Part shown: positions 1-7,705 of the stretch, in pieces
Layout of the letters: each line of letters opens with the position of its first letter
Position numbering within the stretch: position 1 is the first letter of the stretch
Notes under the pieces: generated by a model
What the model was told of the DNA's origin: nothing
Database searches by the model: none
Seen by the model: the letters and a program-made list of their open reading frames with translations, nothing else
Position numbers and translations under genes: made by a program
DNA from: Nodosilinea sp. LEGE 07088
Lineage (GTDB): Bacteria; Cyanobacteriota; Cyanobacteriia; Phormidesmidales; Phormidesmidaceae
NCBI RefSeq assembly: GCF_015207395.1
Contig: NZ_JADEWX010000001.1
Span: 1-64,000 of the forward strand
DNA length: 64,000 bases
Direction: 5' to 3'

Positions 1-21
1 AACCCCCACCCCCCTAACCGC

Positions 22-112
22 TCACCGCTCACCGCCCACCAAACACTCCCTAAACGACTCCTCCAACCGCATCTCTTCCAAATTCCGCCCGATAAATACC
101 AGCTCATTATCT
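22..112 (-). pseudogene. CobW-family GTPase, C-terminal remnant
   Basis: Read on the minus strand, this stretch encodes about 30 residues containing NELVFIGRNLEEMRL and ending in a TGA at 22-24. That peptide resembles the C-terminus of CobW/G3E metal-chaperone GTPases. Nothing of the GTPase domain is present: upstream the frame meets a stop near 133, and around position 110 the DNA becomes the ExbD remnant read on the other strand. I take it as a recombination scar. The match is short, so the family call is moderate. Confidence 0.45.
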
Positions 113-423
113 CCAGCCTGTTTCTCACCCGATCAGAGTCGCTGCCTGTGAATCTGCCAAAGGCGACCACCGCTGAGCTGCAAAAGCGAACCCGGATTAC
201 GGTCTCGGTAGACGAGTCGGGGGAGATTGCCCTGAACCGAGAGGCGATCGCCTTAGAAAGCCTGCAAGCGGACGTGCGTGACCTGATGGGAGAAACCCAG
301 GAGTCAGTGATTGTGATCAACGCTGATGAAGCGGTTAGCCATGGTCGTGTAGTTGCCGTAATGGATGAGTTGAGGGAAATAGAGGGTGCAACGCTGGGGA
401 TGGCGACCGACCGGGGTGAATAG
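108..423 (+). pseudogene. exbD: ExbD/TolR biopolymer transport protein, 5'-truncated
   Basis: ExbD is an inner-membrane partner of ExbB and TonB that energises siderophore or cobalamin receptors. The frame reads SSLFLTRSESLPVNLPKA, the segment just after the single membrane helix of ExbD, and continues through the periplasmic domain (INADEAVSHGRVVAVMDELR) to the stop at 421-423. The cytoplasmic start and most of the membrane helix are missing. The only possible start is a GTG at 148, inside the domain, so a working protein is unlikely. Together with the FecCD piece downstream it suggests a broken TonB-dependent uptake operon. Confidence 0.6.
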
Positions 424-586
424 GGAAGATGGGTTAATAGGGTGCATAGGCAGCCAAAGTTTGTACCTTTGGCAATCAACTTTGCTTCGCATTGAACCCT
501 GCTTTTTAAGAAATGCGCTCCCGCCAAGATCAGCTAGGCGAATCTGTACAACCAGAAATCCAGAAAATGCTACAGGACTTGAGCTG

Positions 587-1305
587 ATGGTGACGTTGAG
601 AAAACCACCCGTACAGATTGTGCAGCCTGCACGATCGCCCTACCGAACGTCCCTCGCTCTGGGTCTGCTGCTCCTGGGGCTGGCCCTGGTGGTGAGCCTC
701 TCGCTTACCCAAGGGTCGGTAGCGATGACGGGGCCAGAGCTATGGGCGGCACTGCTGCGCCAGGGCAGTGCCACCCACCAGGTGATCCTGTGGGCTCTGC
801 GGCTGCCCCGGCTGGTGGCGGCGATGCTGGTGGGCGCATCCCTGGGTGTCTCCGGGGCGCTTTTGCAGGGTATATTACGCAACGGGTTGGCCAGTCCCTT
901 TTTGCTGGGAATATCCTCGGGGGCAGGGCTGGTGGTGGTGCTGATGGTGACTCTGGGCCTATGGCAGGTGTGGGTGCCGTTGGGGGCCTGGCTGGGGGCG
1001 ATCGCCACCACGGCTTTGGTCTACCTGCTGGCCTACAGTCGGGGCGGGCTTTCCGTTGAGCGATTAATCCTAGGCGGGGTCGCGTTTAGCTCGTTCTTTG
1101 GGGCCATCCAGTCGCTGATGCTGCTGATGGCGCGGGACGGGCGCATTCAGGCGGCGCTGAACTGGCTAATTGGCAGTTTTAACGGGCGCGGCTGGGCAGA
1201 GGTGCGACTGGTGGGGCCTGCGATGGTGGTGGCTCTGGTGGCTGGGTGCCTGCTGGCTCGGCAGGTGAACTTGCTGAATTTGGGGGATGAGCTGGCGGTG
1301 GGGTG
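587..1305 (+). pseudogene. FecCD/BtuC-type ABC permease, N-terminal part
   Basis: FecCD-family permeases move iron-siderophore complexes or cobalamin through the inner membrane. From the ATG at 587 the protein shows the family pattern: a first membrane helix (LALGLLLLGLALVVSLSL), RLPRLVAAMLVGASLGVSGA, QGILRNGLASPFLLGISSGA and LIGSFNGRGW. About 240 residues are present against roughly 330-350 in the family. After LLNLGDELAVG the homology stops abruptly and the same frame continues into the tail of a relaxase (next entry). The last helices, including part of the dimer interface, are therefore lost. I infer a pseudogene created by recombination. Confidence 0.7.
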
Positions 1306-1696
1306 CTTCGAGAGTTCGGAGCTGGCGCATCTGGATTATGCGCTGGTCAGCACCACCTATGCAGCCCAGGGCAAGTCGGCGGAGCGGGTGATTGGGGCGC
1401 TAGATCGCCATGTGGCGCGGGAGAGCTTTTATGTGGCTGTGAGCCGGGTGAAACGGGAGCTGCGGCTATATGCCTCGGAAGATCTGGAACGGTTGATTGA
1501 GCGGGTGGAGCGATCGCAGGCGAAGGAAAACCCTGGGAATGTTGTGGGTATTGGTAGTGGCAGACCTCAGCCCCCTGATTTGCCACTACCGACCAATTTG
1601 GACGATTTAGTTGCTATGGCGAGTCAACAGGCAAACCTGACTCACACAAATCATGGTAATAGTTCTGACAGGCGAGGTAGAGGCTTTGAACGATAG
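1306..1696 (+). pseudogene. MobF relaxase C-terminal fragment fused to the FecCD remnant
   Basis: The frame from the permease remnant continues without interruption into LDYALVSTTYAAQGKSAER, followed by RESFYVAVSRVKRELRLYASE and KENPG. This matches the last ~75 residues of the intact relaxase at 56120-58801 (58430-58650), including the helicase motif STTYAAQGKSAER and the VSRVK motif. The DNA of the two copies is similar but clearly diverged, so this is not a recent duplication. The final ~50 residues after KENPG do not match the intact copy. With no relaxase or complete helicase domain it cannot function in transfer. Confidence 0.7.
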
Positions 1697-1710
1697 GGGA
1701 TTAGCCAAAT

Positions 1711-2310
1711 CTATTGGTCAGCCTCAAAAATCTGGCTTGCTTTCAGAGTCAGATCTGGAAACTCGACTGAGGCAATGGCCCTCTGCAACCCAAATACTCC
1801 AACCTCTTGATAGGTCTCACCGGCTAGCGACAGCACCATGACGGTTTGTGCTGCGGGGTCAACTAGCCAGTACTCCGGCACTCCAATGGCTGCGTACTGA
1901 GCCCGTTTGGAGACATAATCGCGGTCTCGATTGGTTTTGCCAGAACTGACAATCTCAACCACCAACCGAGGGGGTGGCATATTGTGGGTGATCGTTAACC
2001 GCCTCTGAGTTAGTTCCAGATGCTCGGGGCGGAGAATGACCAGGTCGGGGTAGCGGTTGGCCGCATCGTTCGGTTGCAAGACCGGCACTTGCAGTTCTAA
2101 CGCGTGGATTTTGATTAACCGCAGGGAAGCGACGTTGGCCGCGACCAGTAGAAATTGCAGGTAATTAGCCAGCCAATTATTCGGTTCTGACTCGGGTGGC
2201 AATTCGACTAACTCCCCATGCACTAATTCAAAACGCCCCTCTAGCGGCGTCTCATCACTGTAGGCAAGATACTCTTCAAAGGAAGCGAGCTTTACCTTAG
2301 CCTGGGTCAT
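1711..2310 (-). CDS. Uma2 family (DUF820) PD-(D/E)XK nuclease-like protein
   Basis: This 199-residue protein has the Uma2 layout: N-terminal SFEEYLAYSDETPLEGRFELVHGELVELPP, then the PD-(D/E)XK-like core with RYPDLVILRPEHLE, PPRLVVEIVSSGKTNRD and YAAIGVPEYWLVDPAAQTV. Asp of the PDL motif and Glu of the VEIVS motif fit the expected metal-binding residues. Uma2 genes are very numerous in cyanobacteria and often sit in mobile regions; their role is not established. It is a single gene with no obvious operon partner. A second, divergent member lies at 11198-11803. Confidence 0.85.
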   Translation of the reverse strand: MTQAKVKLASFEEYLAYSDETPLEGRFELVHGELVELPPESEPNNWLANYLQFLLVAANVASLRLIKIHALELQVPVLQPNDAANRYPDLVILRPEHLELTQRRLTITHNMPPPRLVVEIVSSGKTNRDRDYVSKRAQYAAIGVPEYWLVDPAAQTVMVLSLAGETYQEVGVFGLQRAIASVEFPDLTLKASQIFEADQ

Positions 2311-2478
2311 AGCCTTTTCCCCGCAGACGTTGTTCTCATCCTAGCGTGCTGCATGGTTTTACCTAATCCCTGGCCTGCCCTGTCTATCCGACTCAGGAAT
2401 GCTTGCACGCTTTAGCGTCATGAAAGAAGGCCCGTAAGCGGTGCTCACGAGCCTTGAGAATTGAGTTTTGAGAATGGC

Positions 2479-2850
2479 TTACGAAGCGTTGGCTTTGGGG
2501 GTGCGGCGGCGGCGCTTGTATTCAGACTTTTTCTTGTAGCCAACGGCCTGGGCCTCGTCGCTGTTGGGGCCATACTGGCCGCGCACGGTTTCTTTCATGG
2601 CCATCACCATGTCGTGAAATTCGACTTCGGCCAGGCGGGCCGCATCGGAGGCGGCTTTGATGGCGGCTAAGAGTTCAGTCTCTTGTTGCTGTTTGGCCCG
2701 CATGGCTTCGTACCCAGCTTTGAGGGCTTCGGGGGTGGCTTCACTGCGGACGGGGATATAGTTTTTGATGAAGTTCATGCCGTGGAAGGAGTCAATATCG
2801 GCCTCGATGGTTTTGGCAGGAACGCGACGGGAAAAATCAACGGTGTTCAT
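2479..2850 (-). CDS. Conserved hypothetical protein with basic tail
   Basis: I do not recognise a functional family. The 123-residue product begins MNTVDFSRRVPAKTIEADI and has a helical, Glu/Ala-rich middle (AIKAASDAARLAEVEFHDMVMAMKE). It ends in a strongly basic tail, YKKKSEYKRRRRTPK, suited to nucleic-acid binding. The frame is open throughout and codon usage resembles neighbouring genes, so I take it as real. It stands alone; the region to its right (2851-3190) has no gene that I can support. Confidence 0.55.
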   Translation of the reverse strand: MNTVDFSRRVPAKTIEADIDSFHGMNFIKNYIPVRSEATPEALKAGYEAMRAKQQQETELLAAIKAASDAARLAEVEFHDMVMAMKETVRGQYGPNSDEAQAVGYKKKSEYKRRRRTPKANAS

Positions 2851-3189
2851 GATCGATACGCCCTGAATAGGGGTGGATAAGTGGGTTAAGTTGAGTTGTG
2901 TGCAACGCAGCCGCAGATCTGGGGCGATGACCTAAAGAGCGGGTTGAATTGCGGCAAAACCGAGACGACGGCAGGGGTTGGCGTCTGTGTGTCTCGCCTA
3001 AGGGCAGATTGCCCAGTAGAAAGGGCTTGAACTCGGGAGATTTAGCAAGATTGTGACCCGAGATGAAGGATTTTGATGAAGAAAAGATGAATCGGGCAGG
3101 GCGGGGAAAGTGATGTTGCAGACGAACGGTGGATGGGTGCGCTGCATCATTGAGTTTGCTGAGGGATCAGGGTGTTTTAGATTGATGGC

Positions 3190-3588
3190 AGAATCATTTG
3201 CGACCCAAATACAAGACTCTGCTCTATGAAAACAACGTTTCGCATTGATGGCGGAATCATTTTCGGGTTGGGAGGAAAGGTTCGCTGGGGCAGCGGAATC
3301 ATTCGCGGGTTTGGAAGAAAGATTCGTGCCCGTGAAGGAAAGGTTTGCAGGGGTGGAGGAATGATCTGTAGTGCTGGAGGAAGCCTACGCGAGGTCGAAG
3401 GGATGATCTGACTGGGTGGAGGAACCTTTTGGGTGGGTGAAGGAAAGGTTTGAGCGGGCTGAAGCTGCTACCAAGAGAACCGAAGAACCTTTCAGCGGGT
3501 GAAATAAAGGTTTCACGGGAGCGAAGGAAGGGATCGCAGGGACTGATGAAGGGTTTGGGGTAACGGATGAACTTGAGCCGTGACGCAA
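3190..3588. repeat. Degenerate tandem array with exact 21-bp period
   Basis: Units begin at 3190, 3211, 3232, 3253, 3274, 3295, 3316, 3337, 3358, 3379, 3400, 3421, 3442, 3463, 3484, 3505, 3526, 3547 and 3568, always 21 bp apart. A typical unit is GGAAAGGTTTG, three free bases, then GGGTGAA; variants start GGAATCATT or GGGATGATC. Weaker units in the same phase may extend left to about 3064. Unit sequence has drifted strongly but unit length has not. Open frames here read as heptapeptide repeats (LHPCKPF-like on the minus strand), but stops recur within units, so I do not call a protein. The array could be a protein-binding site such as iterons or a centromere, or a decaying repeat family. Confidence 0.8.
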
Positions 3589-3604
3589 GTAAGGGTATGA
3601 GGCC

Positions 3605-3667
3605 AGAAACCGGGTTTCTTGGAGGTGTACAAGGATAAATGCAACCAGGCAAAGAAACCCGGTTTCT
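3605..3667. repeat. Inverted pair of palindromic AGAAACCSGGTTTCT elements
   Basis: AGAAACCGGGTTTCT at 3605-3619 and AGAAACCCGGTTTCT at 3653-3667 are reverse complements of each other, and each is itself nearly palindromic. The 33 bp between them show no gene. Short elements with this core are common dispersed repeats in cyanobacterial genomes, to my knowledge. It lies just right of the 21-bp array and may mark an insertion. Confidence 0.6.
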
Positions 3668-3788
3668 AAGCTCAAGGTTTCTGGCAGACGGTAACAATTC
3701 TTACTTGCGTCCGGTGCGCGGTTGGACTAAATTACTGAGCTAAGACTGTGTGCGTGCAGTCTGAGCGTCCCAAAAATTTGGTCAAGCG

Positions 3789-3821
3789 CCACTGGAAGGT
3801 GCTGGTAACACCAACCAGTGG
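3789..3821. other. Possible RNA hairpin in an intergenic gap
   Basis: CCACTGG at 3789-3795 pairs with CCAGTGG at 3815-3821, with GGTG and CACC nested inside. The surrounding 3700-3950 has no supported gene. I could not match the rest to a known riboswitch, so only the hairpin is reported. Confidence 0.3.
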
Positions 3822-3954
3822 CTAACCCCGTCGACAGAGCGAGCTGTCTCGGAGGCTAAGGTGATTTTACCTGGCCGCCCTGAACTGCACTACGTCTGGG
3901 GCGGCCAAGTTTTTGGGTTTCTTCCCCGTCGTTTCATCGGAAAGGAACCCGATT

Positions 3955-4242
3955 ATGTTGTGTTTTACCCGTCCAGATCCCTGGGTTCTTCAAGAACCCA
4001 GGGATCTAAATTCGCTGTACCTAGCAGCCCCCAGCCCCCAGCCGGGGCGGGAGCGATTGCGTCATTTGGTGATTGGCTCGCCGGAAGGGGTGCGGGCAAC
4101 CATTAACCTGCTGCATGTGTTGACCTATGCAGAGCAGGCGACCTGGAGCCAGTTGATTACGATCCCGCCGTCTGGGATTTTGATTACGCCGGAGCAGGGG
4201 GAGGTGTTTAGCTATCTGCTGCGGCATAGGCAGCTAGGTTAG
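3955..4242 (+). CDS. Small conserved protein, IGSPxGVxxTI family (copy 1)
   Basis: The C-terminal ~65 residues contain RERLRHLVIGSPEGVRATI, then LHVLTYAE and ATWSQLITIP, ending with GEVFSYLLRHRQLG. This matches the pattern of the product at 52379-52627 (REPLRHLLIGSPRGVTSTI, LYGLGYAEVGIWSPLLPTPNPGEV), so both belong to one small family of unknown function. The start is uncertain: the ATG at 3955 would place a perfect hairpin (3975-4007) inside the coding region, and no ribosome-binding site is evident. The N-terminus may be disrupted. In copy 1 the usual WSPL becomes WSQL. Confidence 0.45.
   Translation: MLCFTRPDPWVLQEPRDLNSLYLAAPSPQPGRERLRHLVIGSPEGVRATINLLHVLTYAEQATWSQLITIPPSGILITPEQGEVFSYLLRHRQLG
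3975..4007. repeat. Perfect 16-1-16 inverted repeat
   Basis: AGATCCCTGGGTTCTT at 3975-3990 is followed by one C and its exact reverse complement at 3992-4007. The stem is too perfect for a decayed element and has no T-tract, so a simple terminator is unlikely. It may be a recently inserted palindromic repeat at the front of the small gene. Confidence 0.7.
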
Positions 4243-4331
4243 CGATGAATTCGGCCCCTGGATTCTGTGCGAACCCAGGGGCCTTTGCGACAAAGCCTCT
4301 CGTGCCACAATTGAGGGAGGAGGTCGTAGCT

Positions 4332-4559
4332 ATGACACTGCAAGAGTTAATTCAAGAAGCCCAGCACCTAAGTTGGCAAGAGCAGTTTCACTTAGCAGCC
4401 CGTTTACTGCAATGGGCTGAGGTAAAAATGTCGGCTCACGAGGATATCGGGCACCCCTATTCCGATCAGTCGTTGGTTGCAATGGCAGCTAAGGCGGCAG
4501 AAGCATCGTTTGCTGAGGTATGGGATAACCCTGAGGATGCCGCCTACGATGACCTATGA
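4332..4559 (+). CDS. Type II antitoxin of a PemK/MazF-like pair
   Basis: I chose the ATG at 4332 because GGGAGGAGG precedes it at 4315-4323; an upstream ATG at 4245 has no such site. The 75-residue product starts MTLQELIQEAQHLSWQEQFHLAARLL, an acidic helical antitoxin-like sequence, and ends WDNPEDAAYDDL. Its stop overlaps the next start by 11 bp, the usual arrangement that couples translation of antitoxin and toxin. Its role would be to bind and silence the toxin and repress the operon. It is inferred mainly from position, size and composition. Confidence 0.65.
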   Translation: MTLQELIQEAQHLSWQEQFHLAARLLQWAEVKMSAHEDIGHPYSDQSLVAMAAKAAEASFAEVWDNPEDAAYDDL

Positions 4560-4887
4560 GTTTGGCAAGATCGTATTGGTGCCGTTTCCGTTTACCAACC
4601 AAAACGCGCTAAAAAAGCGACCCGCAGCGGTAATCAGCTCTCAAGATTACAATGTAGCTCGGCCCGATTTGATTCTTATGGCCGTGACCAGCCAGGTAAA
4701 GACTCCGCTTCTGTTTGGCGAGATTATGATCGCTGACTGGCAGACGGCAGGTTTGCTGAAAGCTTCGGTGATAAAACCTGTCATTACAACGATTCAGAAG
4801 GATTTAGTCATTCAGAAGCTTGGCAGGCTTGCTTTGCCAGATTGTCAGTCTCTTGAAAGCCTGTTAGCTATCTTGCTAAAGCAATAG
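4549..4887 (+). CDS. PemK/MazF-type endoribonuclease toxin
   Basis: The 112-residue product begins MTYEFGKIVLVPFPFTNQN and continues KKRPAAVISSQDYN, then LILMAVTSQV. This is the characteristic PemK/MazF beta-barrel start in which the KRP and the S/T-rich strand line the RNA cleft. Members cut mRNA at short motifs and are held inactive by the antitoxin encoded just upstream. Length and motifs are normal and I see no damage. The last 12 bp overlap the convergent gene at 4876-5286. Confidence 0.8.
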   Translation: MTYEFGKIVLVPFPFTNQNALKKRPAAVISSQDYNVARPDLILMAVTSQVKTPLLFGEIMIADWQTAGLLKASVIKPVITTIQKDLVIQKLGRLALPDCQSLESLLAILLKQ

Positions 4888-5286
4888 CGTTGAGCAGGCG
4901 GCATTGAAGGGCTGCGCGTGGGATGAAAACTGTTGGTTGAGGCTGATTAGGTCAAGGTTTCGGAGCTTAGCTAGCGCTATGAGGGCTTCGAGACGCTCGA
5001 CACGGTGTTGCTCTAGGCGATCTTCGTAATGCAGCAGCTCTTGATGCTCGGCGTCGGTTAGTTCGCCCCACTCGCATTTGTCGCGCAGGTCATCAAGGTG
5101 GGTTTGCTCTGGGGCAGGTAGCTGCCATTGAATGGTGGCTAACAACGGGGCCTCGGCTGGGCTGGCTGGGGTTCGGGGGGCAGGTTCGGCCAGTACCTCC
5201 AGCAGTTGCACTACTGCGGCCAGCTTGTCTTGCGGAAGCTGGTCGAGGAGGGCGATCGCCCGCTGTCGAATATCGAGGGGAGGCAT
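4876..5286 (-). CDS. Hypothetical cyanobacterial protein
   Basis: The 136-residue product starts MPPLDIRQRAIALLDQLPQDKLAAVVQLLEVLAEP, a helical opening often seen in small cyanobacterial proteins and some antitoxin-like families, followed by a Pro/Ala linker and a charged helical segment (ELTDAEHQELLHYEDRLEQHRVERLEALIALAKLRN). I recognise no catalytic motif. The C-terminal 12 bp overlap the convergent toxin gene, so one of the two ends may have shifted recently. Confidence 0.5.
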   Translation of the reverse strand: MPPLDIRQRAIALLDQLPQDKLAAVVQLLEVLAEPAPRTPASPAEAPLLATIQWQLPAPEQTHLDDLRDKCEWGELTDAEHQELLHYEDRLEQHRVERLEALIALAKLRNLDLISLNQQFSSHAQPFNAACSTLLL

Positions 5287-5468
5287 GGCGAAGGCATGAG
5301 CAATGTTTAGGTGTATGTTAGCAAGGCCAAGGAATCGCCCCCACCCTAGTCAACACAATACTTACTCTACTGCTGGATATTCTGCTTTGAGCTGATCCTA
5401 CGTGCCTCTAAGCTTCTTTGTTGCACTAGCATTACGGTGGTGATGGGTTAACGAGGTTGGTGAGCTAG

Positions 5469-6197
5469 TTGTCAAAGCTACTTCTACTGAGCTGCTCTCA
5501 AAGCAAGCGGACTGATACTGAGGAACTGCCTGCAATCGAGCGTTATGATGGCCCCACGTTTCGGGTGCTTCGCCGGTACTTTAAGCAGGACACAGCCAAG
5601 CCTGTCGATGTGGTTGTGCTTTCTGCACAATATGGGCTGATTTCTGCCGATTTTCCACTTCCTTACTACGATTGCCGAATGACACGAGAGAAGGCTCGAG
5701 CGTTGCGACAAAGTGTTCTTGCTGAGTTGGAGCGGCTTCTTGGTAGAAAAAATTACACAAATCTTTTGATTTGCTTAGGAAAAGATTATCTTGTGCCAGT
5801 CTATGGGTACGAGGCTATCATTCCGTCGGAAATGGAAGTTCAAATCGCTGCTGGTGGCATTGGTCGGAAACTTTCTATTTTGCATGACTGGCTCTATGAA
5901 GATTTCCCTAAGGTTCGGAAAGATGAGATTAGAACAGTGCCAAAAGATACAGCTAAGATTCGGGGTGTAGAGGTTTGTCTGACGCCTGCACAAATTCTTG
6001 ATGTTGCTAGACAAGGAATTAGTATTGAGAGCGGCAGAGCAAGTTGTTATCAAACTTGGTATGTCTCAGTGGATGAGCAGCGGGTGGCTCTAAAGTGGCT
6101 GGTTAGCGAGATTGCTGGTTTACCAGTGAATGCATTTGCTACTAGTGAGGCACGTCGTGTCTTAGCTCAGTTAGGAGTTGAAGCAAAAAGAGTATGA
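5469..6197 (+). CDS. DUF6884/YaaA-like protein of the HerA-NurA-TGT operon
   Basis: The 242-residue product opens KLLLLSCSQSKR, followed by ERYDGPTFRVLRRYF, VVVLSAQYGLISADFPLPYYD and NLLICLGKDYLVPVYGYE. The Cys-Ser-x-x-Lys start, the SAQYGL strand and the GKDY strand fit DUF6884/YaaA-like proteins, a nucleotide-binding fold of uncertain chemistry. The C-terminal ~70 residues (ISIESGRASCYQTWYV, SEARRVLAQLGV) look like a separate small domain. The start is a TTG, chosen because the conserved strand begins three codons later. Its TGA overlaps the ATG of the NurA-like gene by 4 bp, so the two are translationally coupled. A role in base modification is inferred from its neighbours only. Confidence 0.75.
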   Translation: MSKLLLLSCSQSKRTDTEELPAIERYDGPTFRVLRRYFKQDTAKPVDVVVLSAQYGLISADFPLPYYDCRMTREKARALRQSVLAELERLLGRKNYTNLLICLGKDYLVPVYGYEAIIPSEMEVQIAAGGIGRKLSILHDWLYEDFPKVRKDEIRTVPKDTAKIRGVEVCLTPAQILDVARQGISIESGRASCYQTWYVSVDEQRVALKWLVSEIAGLPVNAFATSEARRVLAQLGVEAKRV

Positions 6198-7690
6198 GCC
6201 AAAATAATGGGCAAAATCGCCGATTTACAGAGGAAGGCGTACGCGAAGAGATTCAGCGACAACCTCATATATTCACAAAGTTAGCTGAAAATGCACTGAC
6301 TGTAGCTGAGAGCCTACGAGATAACTACTTTAAAAACACTGCTAAGTTTGTTGCAAATTTACGCCAAGCAGTCAACCAATATGAGACGGGAAAACGACCT
6401 GAACCAATTTTAGAAGTTAAATCGGTTGGTGACATTGAATGGTCAGAAGTTCAAGGCGAAGTCGTTACATTTATTGATGGAGGTCTTGGGCAAGTACAAA
6501 TATCAAGTCAAATCCCTATCCTCCTGCGGGTCGGCTCATACTGTGTCAAAACTGGAGAGCGTAATATTTCTGAGCGTGAGCAGTTTGGATATTACCCAGT
6601 TATTTTAGGTGACATTGAGGGAGGAAGCAAAGAACGGAAAGACTTTCCAGATATTGTTAGGATAACTGCTGAATTGCTTGGGGGACTTTCAGCATTAGAA
6701 AGAACTCCAAATCTAGGGCTTCTAATGTTTCATGGCCCCCTAGTTTATTTAATGAATGCTTATGCTGGTCATACACCCTTTACGGAGAAAGACATCGATC
6801 TTTTCTTGAGCCACTATGCGCAGGATGGTGATTTAGCTCAGCGAGTTAAAGACGAGTTTTTAGAAGAAGCCAAAATTGAAATTTATCCTAAGATTGCTCC
6901 TGAACGTGCAGATGAATGGACAGATCGGAAGCTTTTTGAACCGTTATCGTGGATCTCATTCCTGTATCGTCGTCTAGTAAAAGAAGCACAAAAACGTGAT
7001 CCTGTGCCTATTATAGTTGGCGTCGTTGAGCGTGGTCAGCTAAGAGAATTCAGTGAAAAAATCTTATTAGAAAGGGTCTTTAAAGGTCTTCGCAAAAACA
7101 ACAAAGAAAATTATTTTAATGAAATATATGGACGTACAGATCTTAAGTCGCCGAAAGCTTTGTTGGATAGATTGGCTTATACAGACGGCTTATTGCTTTC
7201 AATGCTATTATCACCTGGCCAATGTTCAGAGCCTTGGCATATTAATAAGTATGGAGGATTAGGTAAAGGGAAAATCACTTTGCCTGGCGAGTCTTTTGTA
7301 AGCGATGCCGACTGGGGATGTTTAAGGCCATCTAGCCCTATATCATTCCCGAAGGTTTTAGGTTGTTATGTCAATGTTTCCGAAACAACTGAGCCAGTTA
7401 GAGTTGAAGTGTTTAGCGAGCTTGGTTCCAAACAGCTTGAAGAAGCAGCAAGGCGAACCTATTTGTACGCACGTTTACTACCTGGCTATGGCTTTCCAGT
7501 AGGTTTAGATATCGTCGATAAATATGCTCATATTCCAAACTGGATGACTGATGCCTACAGCAAGATTATTAGATATCAGCTAGGTGTTAGTCTTCAACGT
7601 GGAGAAATTAATGATGCTGAAATGCGTCGAATATTAGTACAAGCAATTTATATGACCAAGCGCGATTGGCTATTTCGACCACAGGCTTAA
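6194..7690 (+). CDS. nurA: NurA-domain nuclease
   Basis: NurA nucleases form a dimer that docks on a HerA hexamer to resect DNA ends. This 498-residue protein has the expected landmarks: the first acidic motif in VVTFIDGGLGQVQI (~residues 90-104), PIIVGVVERGQLREF, a central AYTDGLLLSMLLSPGQ, and the C-terminal ARLLPGYGFPVGLDIVDKYA. The Asp of IDGG and the Asp in the AYTDG motif fit metal ligands of the RNase H-like fold. It is longer than archaeal NurA (about 330-400 residues). It overlaps the preceding gene by 4 bp and is followed 15 bp later by herA. The DNA is visibly A+T-rich compared with flanking genes, which suggests horizontal acquisition. Confidence 0.8.
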   Translation: MSQNNGQNRRFTEEGVREEIQRQPHIFTKLAENALTVAESLRDNYFKNTAKFVANLRQAVNQYETGKRPEPILEVKSVGDIEWSEVQGEVVTFIDGGLGQVQISSQIPILLRVGSYCVKTGERNISEREQFGYYPVILGDIEGGSKERKDFPDIVRITAELLGGLSALERTPNLGLLMFHGPLVYLMNAYAGHTPFTEKDIDLFLSHYAQDGDLAQRVKDEFLEEAKIEIYPKIAPERADEWTDRKLFEPLSWISFLYRRLVKEAQKRDPVPIIVGVVERGQLREFSEKILLERVFKGLRKNNKENYFNEIYGRTDLKSPKALLDRLAYTDGLLLSMLLSPGQCSEPWHINKYGGLGKGKITLPGESFVSDADWGCLRPSSPISFPKVLGCYVNVSETTEPVRVEVFSELGSKQLEEAARRTYLYARLLPGYGFPVGLDIVDKYAHIPNWMTDAYSKIIRYQLGVSLQRGEINDAEMRRILVQAIYMTKRDWLFRPQA

Positions 7691-7705
7691 AAGGAGTTTT
7701 TAAAG

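Noticed and set aside
3226-3697. Open frames reading as heptapeptide-repeat proteins across the 21-bp array (61, 96 and 132 residues)
   Set aside because: Any frame through a 21-bp repeat gives a heptapeptide repeat; stops recur inside units, no ribosome-binding site is evident and the composition is unlike real proteins nearby.
3780-3830. Possible cobalamin riboswitch (GCCACTGG fragment)
   Set aside because: Only one short conserved-looking box is present and the rest of the aptamer cannot be found.
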